Shown here piece by piece: positions 7,946 to 16,613 of a DNA stretch of 64,000 nt. The position numbers and the translations under genes were made by a program. Source of the stretch: Paraburkholderia silvatlantica (GTDB lineage: Bacteria > Pseudomonadota > Gammaproteobacteria > Burkholderiales > Burkholderiaceae); assembly GCF_003096715.1 (NCBI RefSeq), contig NZ_QEOL01000020.1:62001-126000 (forward strand), in the 5' to 3' direction. Positions within the stretch are counted from its first letter, which is position 1; the number at the start of each line of letters is the position of its first letter. The notes under the pieces are model-generated. The model saw only the letters and a list, made by a program, of their open reading frames with translations. It was not told the origin of the DNA and made no database searches.

Positions 7946-8237
7946 CATCGCGGCGATGATCCGCAGCAAGAACGCAGGCCCTTTTGTCTTGACCTTTGAC
8001 ATCCTGTTCAGTGAGGACGAGAGCTATGAACTGGTCAAGCGCTCGGGGGCGCTCAACGTCGAGATGTTTTCGCGTCTGTATCACACCACACCCGACAAGG
8101 TCCGGTTTTTCGAATGCGACAGTGCCCGCGCATTCAAGTTCAGTATCCCGCATCCGTCGACGCAAGGTGCACTGGGGGCATCGGATCTGCACGGCGGGCA
8201 GCAGTTCATTCCGCTATTGAGCGTCCGGATCGACTGA
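7932..8237 (+). CDS. DUF4387 protein, partner of AtuA-family protein
   Basis: A 101-residue protein matching DUF4387: LSDIAAMIRSKNAGPFVLTF at the start, the central YHTTPDKVRFFECDSARAFK and a GASDLHGGQQFIPLL tail. It starts inside the last codons of the AtuA-like gene, so translation is coupled. DUF4387 is also found fused to the C-terminus of AtuA-family proteins, which supports a small subunit of the same enzyme. It has no signal peptide or membrane segment. The reaction is not known. Confidence 0.85.
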   Translation: MQLSDIAAMIRSKNAGPFVLTFDILFSEDESYELVKRSGALNVEMFSRLYHTTPDKVRFFECDSARAFKFSIPHPSTQGALGASDLHGGQQFIPLLSVRID

Positions 8238-8262
8238 CCGGTCGACCCAGGAGGAGACAACA

Positions 8263-9699
8263 TTGAACAAGATATTGATGGCTGCAAGAGCCAGGGAAAG
8301 TCGCGCGCCCGCTCGCAACGATCCCGAAAATGCCGCTGCGGTGGCTCAGATCGGTGCGCGCATTGACGCGCTGAACGGGTCGATGCGCCTTTGGAGATGG
8401 GTCGCCCTGATCGCGGTGGGCGGCTTCTTCGAAATTTACGACCTGGCTTTGACGGCTCCTCTTTCCCCAGGGCTCGTGGCAGCGGGGATTTTCAAAACAG
8501 GGAATGCTGGCCTGTTCGGATTTTCCGACCAGGCAACCTTCATAGCAGCTACCTTCCTCGGCCTGTATGTCGGTGTGATCGGATTCGCAGGATTAGGAGA
8601 CCGGTTCGGTCGCAAGGCTGTGTTCGGCTACGCGCTGGCCTCCTACGCTCTTGCGACGTTTGTCATGGGGTTGCAGAACGACTCGATCTGGGTCTGCTTC
8701 TGGCGATTCCTGGCAGGTGTCGGACTGGGCGCCGAGTCTGTCGCAATCGACTGCTTCATCGTGGAAATCATGCCCAGGCACCTCCGGGGCAAGGCGTTCG
8801 GCATGGGTAAATCCATCGAATATTCTGCAATCCCCATCGCAGCCCTGCTGGCGGCCGTCCTGGTCCCGCGCTCGATATTGGGCATTACGGGGTGGAGGTG
8901 GTTGACCTTCCTTCCAGCAGCGGGGGCTGCGGCATTCTGGATATTTCGCCGAAATTTGCCGGAGTCCCCGCGTTGGCTTGCGTCGCAAGGACGTCGGGAG
9001 GAGGCGCATGCCGTGCTCGACGCCTTTGACGCTGGTGAGCCGCCTGGAGTGCAGCCCGCACCGGTTGTGTCAGCGCCGACAGGGCCCAGCACGGCACACC
9101 GCACTTCCCCTCGCTACGTGCGTAATGCGATGTTGATGATGATCGTCTACTTCGTCTTTCAGAACATTGCCTACTACGGATTCAGCAACTGGATCCCCAC
9201 GCTGCTGGAAGCGCAGGGTGTGCCGCTACAGCACAGCCTCTTTTATACCTTCGGCGTCAGTCTTGCAGCGCCGTTGGGGCCAATATTGGTCGCGTTGCTG
9301 GCAGATCGATTCGAGCGCAAGCACCAGATCATCGTAATTGGCCTGGTCGCCATTGTATTAGGTGTCGTCTTCGCACACTCCGTCTCTCCCATTGGCTGGA
9401 TCAGCACGGGCATCGGATTGACATTCGCGAATGCGGCCTTGAGCTTTCACGGTCATGCTTACCAAAGCGAAATCTTCCCTACGTCCATAAGAGCCCGCGC
9501 CGTTGGCTTCGTGTACTCGTTTACGAGACTTTCGGCAGCCATCAGCGGGTACATCGTTGCCTTTGCTTTGACGCGTGGCGGCGTCGCGACAGTGTTCCTT
9601 ACGATCAGCGGCTGCATGCTCGTCGCGGTGCTCACCATCGGACTGGCCGGGCCGAGTACACGCAACAGGACCTTTGAGGAAATAACGGGGCAACCGTGA
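8263..9699 (+). CDS. MFS transporter, sugar/organic-acid porter type
   Basis: A 478-residue major facilitator with about 12 membrane segments. The hallmark loop between TM2 and TM3 is GLGDRFGRKAVFGYALAS, repeated in the second half as LLADRFERKHQIIV, and PESPRWLASQGRREEA ends the first six-helix bundle. The start is TTG at 8263: GGAGGAG lies six bases upstream, whereas the ATG at 8278 would be too far from it. It follows DUF4387 by 25 bases, so it probably imports the substrate of this island, with the porin at 10016 giving outer-membrane entry. The sugar-porter-like motifs do not fix the substrate. Confidence 0.85.
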   Translation: MNKILMAARARESRAPARNDPENAAAVAQIGARIDALNGSMRLWRWVALIAVGGFFEIYDLALTAPLSPGLVAAGIFKTGNAGLFGFSDQATFIAATFLGLYVGVIGFAGLGDRFGRKAVFGYALASYALATFVMGLQNDSIWVCFWRFLAGVGLGAESVAIDCFIVEIMPRHLRGKAFGMGKSIEYSAIPIAALLAAVLVPRSILGITGWRWLTFLPAAGAAAFWIFRRNLPESPRWLASQGRREEAHAVLDAFDAGEPPGVQPAPVVSAPTGPSTAHRTSPRYVRNAMLMMIVYFVFQNIAYYGFSNWIPTLLEAQGVPLQHSLFYTFGVSLAAPLGPILVALLADRFERKHQIIVIGLVAIVLGVVFAHSVSPIGWISTGIGLTFANAALSFHGHAYQSEIFPTSIRARAVGFVYSFTRLSAAISGYIVAFALTRGGVATVFLTISGCMLVAVLTIGLAGPSTRNRTFEEITGQP

Positions 9700-10015
9700 T
9701 CAAGATAGCCACTCCTACTGGAGGGTCATCTCTTGACCCGGACGGTATGACGGACGCACCCCGCCGCACGAAGCCATGATTTTCGGCTCCCGACCGCACC
9801 GAAAGGCCGCAGTCAGAGTGCCAGTCTTATCTGCCGTTTGCCGCAAAGCTGAACTTCCTTGAAGCGGCAGTCCGGCAGGGATGTTTTGGCGTCGAGGAGA
9901 CAGACGCCTCTGGAGACCGTTTCCGTCAACTCGCACTGCTGGCCCCGGGCCGGGCAGACGCGATCGTCGGTGACGTTTAGGCCGTCACAATTCGATTATT
10001 TATATAGGTCTACGA
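9700..10015. other. Intergenic region with a weak hairpin; no gene recognised
   Basis: A short hairpin (GGGTCA 9723-9728, five-base loop, TGACCC 9734-9739) lies 23 bases after the MFS stop and could aid termination, but has no T-run. From about 9810 to 9980 one frame is open and protein-like (AAKLNFLEAAVRQGCFGVEE) but has no start, so it may be a gene scrap. The last 30 bases are AT-rich and form the porin promoter region. Confidence 0.3.
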
Positions 10016-11074
10016 ATGAATAAAGGTCCGCTTGCGGCAATCCTGCTTTCCTCGGTATTCAATCTTGCGCACGCACAGTCAAGTGTGAGCCTCTACGGTA
10101 TTGTTGGCGGAGGCGTCAGATGGGTCAATGGAACGAAGGGAGGCTCGACAGTCGAATACTCCAACATCATCGCGCCGAACCGGTTCGGCCTGACCGGCTC
10201 CGAAGACATCGGCGGTGGAGTGAAGATCATTTTCCGTCTGGAAAACGGCTTCAACTCCTCAAATGGCACCTTGGCCACAAATAACGTCCTTTGGTCCCGT
10301 CAAGCATATGTCGGATTGGATGGGATATATGGACGTCTGACGATGGGACGTCAGTTCAGTTCCTTTGAGGATTTGGGTATTTCTCTGGATCCGTCACAGA
10401 TTGGCGGCGCAGATCCGGCGATCACTCCGGGCGGTCTTCTCGGTGTGAACTTTTTCACTTTGGATAGCCGCTTCAACAACTCCGTGAAGTATACAAACGG
10501 CTTCGCCGGAGCAAAGCTTAGTGCAAGCTATTCATTCGGCGGTGTCGCCGGGAACCAGCGCGCAGGATCCAACTATTCGGCTGCCGCCAGCTACGATACG
10601 GGACCGCTAAGAGGCGGTATTGCATATCAACGCACCTACAATGCGGATGCAAGCCAGATGGCACAGAACTATTACGCCGGCGGCGTGTGGCAGATTGGAC
10701 CCGTTCGCGCCTATCTCAGCTATCTGGTATTAACCGTGAGCGGATCCACGAAAGCTCCTTCCCAGCGACGTGACGATGTGCCGCAGGGCGGCGTCGTCTG
10801 GCAAATTACGCCGGCATTTTCGCTGACTGCTGCCTACTACGATGACATCGCCAGTAACCTGGGCAACGTTAAAGGCGCCAGTGGTCACAAGCAGACTGCG
10901 TATGTGATAGGCGAATATTTTCTTTCCAAGCGAACCGAGATCTACGCGGAAGCCGACCGAAATCATTTTTCCGGCGCCTACAGGAAGGATCCGACGAATA
11001 TCGCGGTTCTCAACCGCAGCCCCGGGAGTTCCGGTATTACCGGCATATCGGTCGGGCTACAAACAAAATTCTAG
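10016..11074 (+). CDS. Outer-membrane porin (Gram-negative general porin)
   Basis: A 352-residue trimeric porin of the Burkholderiales type: a signal peptide ending at AHA (residues 1-20), mature start QSSVSLYGIVGGGVRW, then RFGLTGSEDIGGGVKIIFRL, SRQAYVGLDGIYGRLTMGRQ (the channel-lining loop region) and a terminal phenylalanine in LQTKF, as outer-membrane assembly needs. It lets small anions or acids across the outer membrane. The ATG at 10016 has AGG eight bases upstream in a very AT-rich leader. It lies downstream of the AtuA/MFS genes, but the 316-base gap implies its own promoter; a degenerate copy of the island's operator overlaps that gap. Confidence 0.92.
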   Translation: MNKGPLAAILLSSVFNLAHAQSSVSLYGIVGGGVRWVNGTKGGSTVEYSNIIAPNRFGLTGSEDIGGGVKIIFRLENGFNSSNGTLATNNVLWSRQAYVGLDGIYGRLTMGRQFSSFEDLGISLDPSQIGGADPAITPGGLLGVNFFTLDSRFNNSVKYTNGFAGAKLSASYSFGGVAGNQRAGSNYSAAASYDTGPLRGGIAYQRTYNADASQMAQNYYAGGVWQIGPVRAYLSYLVLTVSGSTKAPSQRRDDVPQGGVVWQITPAFSLTAAYYDDIASNLGNVKGASGHKQTAYVIGEYFLSKRTEIYAEADRNHFSGAYRKDPTNIAVLNRSPGSSGITGISVGLQTKF

Positions 11075-11149
11075 GGATGACGTATCGGCAGTCGCGTCAA
11101 GTTACCGCCAATTTTGCCAGCAATCTAACATACACTCGTCGGAGCAGAT

Positions 11150-11515
11150 ATGAATCGGATTACACTGAGAGGCATGACATTGGTGTGCTTGCTCTTTACT
11201 TTGAATGCGGTCGCGCAACCGGGACAGCCCGCGAGCGGCAATGCGAATGGTGAAATGGCGTCAGCACCACCATCACAGAAGGCCGTGCGCTCAGCAAACC
11301 GGGCCTTGTCAAAGCGCGTCTTGAAGGCGCTCTCGCACGTCAAGGGGCTAGACGCTACCGGAATATTTGTTAAGGCGTCCGACGGCAACATCATCCTGTC
11401 TGGAGTGGTCCAGGAAGCCAGTCAGATTCCTCTCGCGGTGCAGGCCGCGAGGAACGTCGACGGTGTGAGGTCCGTTCGCGAGAGCCTTCGGTTAGCCACG
11501 CAACCCACTCAGTGA
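11150..11515 (+). CDS. BON-domain periplasmic protein
   Basis: A 121-residue secreted protein. Residues 1-23 form a signal peptide (LVCLLFTLNAVAQ, with cleavage near AVA). A small BON domain follows (LSKRVLKALSHVKGLDATGI, then GNIILSGVVQEASQ and AARNVDGVRSV). BON domains bind phospholipid or envelope partners and are common in osmotic or envelope stress proteins such as OsmY. No lipobox cysteine is visible. GGAG lies five bases before the ATG. It sits 75 bases after the porin and is followed by a strong hairpin, so it probably ends that transcript. Its link to the catabolic island is unclear. Confidence 0.85.
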   Translation: MNRITLRGMTLVCLLFTLNAVAQPGQPASGNANGEMASAPPSQKAVRSANRALSKRVLKALSHVKGLDATGIFVKASDGNIILSGVVQEASQIPLAVQAARNVDGVRSVRESLRLATQPTQ

Positions 11516-11536
11516 AATACCGCCTTGTGTGATTTA

Positions 11537-11565
11537 CGCTGGTTCGCATGTCTTGCGAACCAGCG
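11537..11565 (+). terminator. Strong hairpin after the BON gene
   Basis: CGCTGGTTCGCA (11537-11548), loop TGTCT, and a perfect 12-base complement (11554-11565), 21 bases past the stop of the BON gene. No T-run follows, so it is a hairpin that may be a terminator or an mRNA 3'-end stabiliser. Confidence 0.5.
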
Positions 11566-11952
11566 AATCAAACACGCTACGCGACCACTGCTTCGTGAGG
11601 GCCTCATGCCGTTCCCTGATGTGACAGCCAGCAGCGGTTGCTTACCGCAAATCGCTTTTCTCATCGTCATTCCCCAAAATGGGACCGTCAAGACGGAGGC
11701 GACTGTAGGACGGCTCGACTTACTCATTACTTACTCAACAAAAACTGAAGACTGCGCGGAGGAATCAATGTTTAAGCGTGGTGCTGTAGTCCAGCCGGGT
11801 CGCTTCGCGATCGCAGGAGCCTCGGGGTGCTGGGTGCTCCGCAACCTCACGCTCAGCCAGCTGGCTTGCGAGGGGTTCGCTTCGATCCGCAGCGGGTGCG
11901 AGACGGCCAGAGAAGCAGTAGCGAGCCGGTGAGTGTCGATCCGAAGCGGTGC
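11566..11952. other. Composition boundary without a recognisable gene
   Basis: No reading frame here resembles a protein I know. Base use changes across this stretch: the left side is moderately GC-rich with AT-rich patches (11690-11770), while from about 11940 rightward sequence becomes very GC-rich with strong GC-ending codons. It is the probable edge between two blocks of different origin. Confidence 0.35.
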
Positions 11953-13347
11953 TCACGCCCGCGCGTGCGTGCGTAGCGCCGCGCGCACGTCGGCGGCGTC
12001 GAGCAGCTCGTCGAGCGTGCGCGTGACGCGTGCGAACATCTCGTCGCATTCGTCCTCGGCGAGACACAGCGCCGGCGCGAAGCCGAGCGTGTTGTCGCCG
12101 AACGCACGGAAGATCACGCCGTGGCGGTACGCGGCGTCGAACAGGCGCGCGGGCAGCTTCAGCGATGGATCGAACGGCGCGCGCGTGTCCTTGTTGGCAA
12201 CGAGTTCGAGCGCGCCGAGCAGCCCGCGGTGCCGTGCGTCGCCGACGAGCGGATGTTCGCGTAGCGCGTCTAGCGCCGCCCCGAACTGCCGCGCGCGGAC
12301 CTGGCCGTTCGCGAGCAATCCGCCTTCATGATAGAGGCGCAGCACTTCGAGCCCGATCGCCGCGCTCACCGGATGCGCGGAATAGGTCTGGCCGTGACCC
12401 ACGGGCACGTCGGCCGGCGCGCCGTCGGCGATCGCCTGATAAACGTGTTCGGCCATCAGCACGGCGCCCATCGGCGCGTAACCGGCCGTCAGTCCCTTCG
12501 CGACTGTCATCAGGTCCGGCTCGATCTGCTCGGCCGCGCACGCGAACAGCGGGCCTGTGCGCCCGAAGCCGGTGATCACCTCGTCGGCGACGAACAGGAT
12601 GTCGAGGCGCCGGCAGGCGTCGCGCATCGCGGCGAGCCAGCCGCGCGGCGGCACGATCACGCCGCCCGAGCCCTGCACCGGTTCGCAGAAAAACGCGGCG
12701 ACGTGCTCCGCGCCCAGTTCGGTGACCTTCGCTTCGAGCGCCGCGACCGACGCCGCGATGATCGCCTGCGGGTCCTCAGGCGTCGCGCTGCGGTACGGAT
12801 ACGGCGACGGAATGTGGTGCTGGGTCGCGAGCGGCAAGTCGAAGTGGCGGTGGAACACCGGCAGCGCAGTGAGCCCCGCGCCGAGCGACGACGAACCGTG
12901 ATACCCGCGTTCGAGCGCGATGAAGTGCTTCTTCTGCGGCTTGCCGAGCGCGTTGTAGTAGTAGGTGATGAAACGCACGGCCGAATCGACCGCGTCCGAG
13001 CCGCCGAGCGTGAAGTACACGCGCGACAGCGCGGCCGGCGCGAGCGACGTCAGCTGCTCGGCGAGTTCGATGGCCGGCTCGGAGCCGAAGTGGAAATAGC
13101 TGGTCGCGTACGGCAGTTTCGTCATCTGGCGCATCGCCGCATCGACGATGCTCTGTTGGCCGTAGCCCGTGTTCACGCACCAGAGGCCCGCGAACGCGTC
13201 GAGCAGTTCGCGCCCCTCGCTGTCGCGCAGCCAGACGCCGCGGCCGGAGTCGAGGACCGTCACGCCGCGCGCCTCGTGCGCGCGGTAGCCGATCACGGGG
13301 TGGATCAGATGCTGGCGGTCGGTTTCGACCAGGGCGTTCGTTTGCAT
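11953..13347 (-). CDS. Class III PLP aminotransferase (omega-amino acid:pyruvate type)
   Basis: A 464-residue class III aminotransferase. Visible are LRDSEGRELLDAFAGLWCVN near the N-terminus, the cofactor-phosphate region LGGSDAVDSAVRF, ALERGYHGSS, the PLP-pyridine aspartate in FVADEVITGFGRTG, and the Schiff-base lysine in LMTVAKGLTAGYAPMG. The relatives use beta-alanine, GABA, taurine or similar omega-amines with pyruvate and make semialdehydes. The ATG at 13347 has GAGGA six bases upstream; the longer frame to 13464 lacks such a site. It is at the left end of the GC-rich catabolic block and could feed semialdehyde to the aldehyde dehydrogenases. The exact amino donor is not determined. Confidence 0.88.
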   Translation of the reverse strand: MQTNALVETDRQHLIHPVIGYRAHEARGVTVLDSGRGVWLRDSEGRELLDAFAGLWCVNTGYGQQSIVDAAMRQMTKLPYATSYFHFGSEPAIELAEQLTSLAPAALSRVYFTLGGSDAVDSAVRFITYYYNALGKPQKKHFIALERGYHGSSSLGAGLTALPVFHRHFDLPLATQHHIPSPYPYRSATPEDPQAIIAASVAALEAKVTELGAEHVAAFFCEPVQGSGGVIVPPRGWLAAMRDACRRLDILFVADEVITGFGRTGPLFACAAEQIEPDLMTVAKGLTAGYAPMGAVLMAEHVYQAIADGAPADVPVGHGQTYSAHPVSAAIGLEVLRLYHEGGLLANGQVRARQFGAALDALREHPLVGDARHRGLLGALELVANKDTRAPFDPSLKLPARLFDAAYRHGVIFRAFGDNTLGFAPALCLAEDECDEMFARVTRTLDELLDAADVRAALRTHARA

Positions 13348-13535
13348 AACTTGTCCTCGGAGGGTGGCGCTGTCGGCGAACCAGAAACGGTCTCGCACGG
13401 GTTTCGCACGGGTACCACACGGTAGTCCGCCGGAAATCGCCGGTCTTCCGCCGAAAGGCAGCAAGAAAGGCGTCGTGCATCCGCCGCCGGTGGCACGCGA
13501 AGGCGAAAGGCGCTGGCCGGCGGACGCGCGGTTCG

Positions 13536-14687
13536 TCAGAAACGATGGATCATCGCAAGACGCACGACCGTCTGGTTCTCGCTTGTCGACGGACCGGCCG
13601 ACGCGGGCGTCGTAGGGAAGTCAAAGGCGGTGCCGGTGTGCGCGCTGACGACGTGCGCGTACACGCCCTGCAGCGACACCGCGGTGCGACGGCTCAGGTC
13701 GTAGTTGAGCATCAGCGACAGCTGGTGCCACTTGGGCTCGTAGGTGCCGACGGTGGAATGCAGCTGGGCGTCGGTGAACGTGTACGCGCCGAACAGCCAC
13801 AGTGCCGGCGTGAACGCGTAGCGCGCGTTGACCTCGTAGTTGGTGAACTTCCACGATTGCCAGCGGCCGCCGGGCGGCTGCGTCGCGGTCGACGCGATGT
13901 ACGCGTTGGCGATCGGGTCGTAGACGTCGACGTGCGAAAACGCGAAGCCGACCTTGGTTTGCGAGAATGAGTAGGCTACGGCCGCGACGATGTTCTGCTC
14001 CGATGAGCCCGTAAATACCGCGTCGGTCGAGACCGCGCCGTTCGCCGAGCCCGGCGAGTTCGCCTTCAGGTAACCCAGTGCCGCCGTGAGGCCGGCCATC
14101 CTGTACTGCACGGCCGCGCTGTACAGGCGGTTATTCGCGAAATTGGTGTCGTTGCTGAAGCCGTACATCGCCTCGGCCTTGAAGCCATCAATCGTCGGGC
14201 TCGTGTACTTGACCGAGTTGTTCACGCGGAAGTCGAAGTCCGCATTGTCGTTGTCGAACGGATGCGAGGCGATGTCGCCGCTGACGCCGCCCGCGCCCGT
14301 CATGCCGCTCCACAGGTCGATTGTCGGGTCGTACTGGCGGCCGAAGGTCAGCGTGCCGGCGCGGTCCGACTGCAGCCCGACGTAACTCTGCCGGCCGAAC
14401 AGCCTGCCGCCCTGTTTCAGCGCGCCGCTGTTCACGTCGAAGCCGCTTTCCAGCCGGAAGATCGCGTGATAGCCGCCCCCGAGATCCTCGGTGCCCTGCA
14501 GGCCCCAGCGGCTGCCGAGCGTGTCGCCGCTTTTCATCTGGAACGTGCCGTGGCCGTGCGCGTTGCTCGTGTAGTTGATCCCCTCGTCGATGATGCCGTA
14601 CAGCGTGACGCTGCTCTGCGCGTGCGCCGTCGCGGCCGTGCCGCCGAGTACCGCTACTGCCGCTGCCAGACCTGCTGTTTTCCTCAT
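13536..14687 (-). CDS. Outer-membrane porin
   Basis: A 383-residue trimeric porin: a signal peptide ending THAQ (AVAVLGGTAATAHAQ), mature SSVTLYGIIDEGINYTSN, SRWGLQGTEDLGGGYHAIFR, RQSYVGLQSDRAGTLTFGRQ and a C-terminal phenylalanine (MIHRF). It lies between an aminotransferase and a hydroxyacid dehydrogenase on the same strand and probably serves uptake for this block. GGGGGA precedes the ATG by a few bases. Confidence 0.92.
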   Translation of the reverse strand: MRKTAGLAAAVAVLGGTAATAHAQSSVTLYGIIDEGINYTSNAHGHGTFQMKSGDTLGSRWGLQGTEDLGGGYHAIFRLESGFDVNSGALKQGGRLFGRQSYVGLQSDRAGTLTFGRQYDPTIDLWSGMTGAGGVSGDIASHPFDNDNADFDFRVNNSVKYTSPTIDGFKAEAMYGFSNDTNFANNRLYSAAVQYRMAGLTAALGYLKANSPGSANGAVSTDAVFTGSSEQNIVAAVAYSFSQTKVGFAFSHVDVYDPIANAYIASTATQPPGGRWQSWKFTNYEVNARYAFTPALWLFGAYTFTDAQLHSTVGTYEPKWHQLSLMLNYDLSRRTAVSLQGVYAHVVSAHTGTAFDFPTTPASAGPSTSENQTVVRLAMIHRF

Positions 14688-14817
14688 GATTCCCCCTTTG
14701 GTTGTGGCGTGAGTTAAAACCGGTGTGTCATGCGTCGGCGCGGCCGGCCCCGCCGGCCGTCGGTGACGAGGCCGGGGACGCAGAGCGCCAGTGAAGCGAA
14801 AAGCGGCGCGGGCCGGG

Positions 14818-15768
14818 TCAGTAGCCGCGCGAGAAGTCGATGCCGTCCGGGATGCGCCCGGTCGCGCGATACGCGGCGACGTTGCGCGCGACCACCGCCG
14901 CGGCCGAACGCAGGTCGGTCGGCGCGGAGACGTGCGGCAGCACGGTCACGGACGGGTGTTGCCAGAACGGCGAGTTGCCGGGGAGCGGTTCGACGTCGAA
15001 CACGTCGAGCACCGCGTGGGACAGCCGGCCGTCGTCGAGCGCGCACAGCAGGTCGGCGGCGACCACCACGGGGCCGCGCGCGAAGTTGACGAGCGCGGCG
15101 CCCGGTTTCATGACGGCGAGGCGGCGGGCGTCGAGCAGGCCGCGCGTGCCGTGGGTCAGCGGCACGAGGCAGACGACGATGTCGCTCGCGCCGAGCAGTT
15201 GCGCGAGGCCGTCCTCGCCGTGGCAGGTCGCGACGCCGCGCAGCGTTTTCGGCATGCGGCTCCAGCCGGTCACGCGAAAACCGGCGTCGATCAGGCGTTC
15301 AGCCGCGCGCGAGCCCAGTGTGCCGAGTCCGACGATGCCGACCGTCGTGTCGGCGGGTTTGCGGTACGGGCGTTGTTGCCAGACGCACGAGCGCTGCTGG
15401 GCGAGGTACGCGGGCATGTCGCGTTGCAGGTAATACGTCCACGCGAGGACCGCTTCGGCCATCGTGCGCGTCAGTTCCGGATCGACGAGCCGCACGACCG
15501 GCGGTTTGCCGTCGGGCAACCGGGCGACCAGTTGCTCGACGCCGGCCCACAGGCTCTGTACCCACGCGAGCCTCGGCAGCGCGGTCAGGGCCGCGGGATC
15601 GGGCCGCGCGACGATCGCGATCGTGCAGCGCGCGCGTTCGTCCGGCCTGGCGGCGCGCAGCGGCACGATCCGTTCGCCGGGCATCGCCGCGGCCAGCTCG
15701 GCGAGACAGCCGGCTTCCTCTTCGTCGGGTAGATCCGTGATCAGCGTGATGGGGTCGGGGGCGGTCAT
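14818..15768 (-). CDS. D-2-hydroxyacid dehydrogenase (GhrA-like)
   Basis: A 316-residue NAD(P)-dependent 2-hydroxyacid dehydrogenase of the glyoxylate/hydroxypyruvate reductase A group. It has the Rossmann motif in VGIVGLGTLGSRAAERLID, the catalytic Arg/Glu region (NFARGPVVVAADLL, then LDVFDVEPLPGNSPFW) and the catalytic His in VTVLPHVSAPT. It reduces short 2-oxo acids in the cytoplasm. The start at 15768 (MTAPDPITLITDLPDE) fits the family length; no clear ribosome-binding site is seen, and the frame is open further upstream to 15966. It is downstream of the DUF1185 gene on the same strand. Its role in the block is unproven. Confidence 0.86.
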   Translation of the reverse strand: MTAPDPITLITDLPDEEEAGCLAELAAAMPGERIVPLRAARPDERARCTIAIVARPDPAALTALPRLAWVQSLWAGVEQLVARLPDGKPPVVRLVDPELTRTMAEAVLAWTYYLQRDMPAYLAQQRSCVWQQRPYRKPADTTVGIVGLGTLGSRAAERLIDAGFRVTGWSRMPKTLRGVATCHGEDGLAQLLGASDIVVCLVPLTHGTRGLLDARRLAVMKPGAALVNFARGPVVVAADLLCALDDGRLSHAVLDVFDVEPLPGNSPFWQHPSVTVLPHVSAPTDLRSAAAVVARNVAAYRATGRIPDGIDFSRGY

Positions 15769-15877
15769 GGCTTGCGCATGGGCTGGCGTCGGGAAAAAAG
15801 GACCCGGCGGCGCGTGGGGGCGCGTCGCGGGAACGAAGGAGATCATCGGGAGCGCGCGCAGCCGCGCGCCGTCGCGA

Positions 15878-16468
15878 TCAGGCGGGCGTTTTCTCGCCTT
15901 CCATCTCGGCCATGTCGGCGAAGCGGTCGCCGATGCGCGGATGCGCTCGGCCACCGTCGGCTGCACCGATCGCGACCAGCACCTCGTCGGGGCCGGGGGC
16001 GTCGGCGATCTGGAACGTCGCCGTCAGGAAGTGCGATCGCTGGCCCGTCGTCGACTTGTGGATCATCGGCAGCGACAGCAGCGCGCCGGGGCCGACGCGC
16101 GTGTTCGTGAAGCTGAGGAAAGTGCTGCCGTTCACGGCTTCGCGGTACATGTTGCCGAAGCGCAGCGTGTGGATCAGCGCGGACGCGTGTTCGATCTCGC
16201 CGTTCACGCCGACCACGGCGGCCTTGCCGTAGGCCTCGACGCGCGCGGCAGGCATTACGGCGACGAGGCGGCGCGTGAGTTCTGCGCCGAGCACGGGCGC
16301 GATCCGCAGGATCTCGGGCCGCAGGTTTTCGCAGAAACCCTGGCCTGCCCAGGGGTTTTTCAGCACGGCGGCCACGACCACGGTCGTGATCGGCTTGTCC
16401 GCGCGCTTGCCGCCTTCGATATGGACCTCTTCGACGAACGTCGAGATTTTGCGTACGTTGATGTTCAT
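15878..16468 (-). CDS. DUF1185 / amino acid synthesis family protein (PF06684)
   Basis: A 196-residue cytoplasmic protein of the poorly characterised PF06684 family: RKISTFVEEVHIEGGKRADK at the N-terminus, VVAAVLKNPWAGQGFCENL, and AYGKAAVVGVNGEIEHASAL. The ATG at 16468 has GGAGA seven bases upstream. It is divergent from the PucR-type regulator at 16614, so it is likely under its control. Members often sit beside flavin-dependent monooxygenase genes. In the described trigonelline pathway a conserved hypothetical protein assists the last enzymes; whether this one or the NIPSNAP protein corresponds I cannot tell. Confidence 0.82.
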   Translation of the reverse strand: MNINVRKISTFVEEVHIEGGKRADKPITTVVVAAVLKNPWAGQGFCENLRPEILRIAPVLGAELTRRLVAVMPAARVEAYGKAAVVGVNGEIEHASALIHTLRFGNMYREAVNGSTFLSFTNTRVGPGALLSLPMIHKSTTGQRSHFLTATFQIADAPGPDEVLVAIGAADGGRAHPRIGDRFADMAEMEGEKTPA

Positions 16469-16613
16469 GCCGGTTCTCCATGCGGGTGAAGTGACGATGG
16501 AGCGGATGCTAAGCAGCGCGAAATCGGGCGTCTTCCTCCGTTCCGGCGGATGCCACATTTTTTTGTCGCTGCGATAAGTCGTATAGTCAGTCACGCTCAA
16601 CCGGGAACCGTCG

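Noticed and set aside
12328..13425. 365-residue plus-strand frame opposite the aminotransferase
   Set aside because: Arg/Ala/Asp-rich antisense shadow created by GC-rich codons of the aminotransferase, with no family resemblance.
14791..15732. Plus-strand frame opposite the hydroxyacid dehydrogenase
   Set aside because: Its length comes only from the GC-rich codon bias of the real gene on the minus strand.
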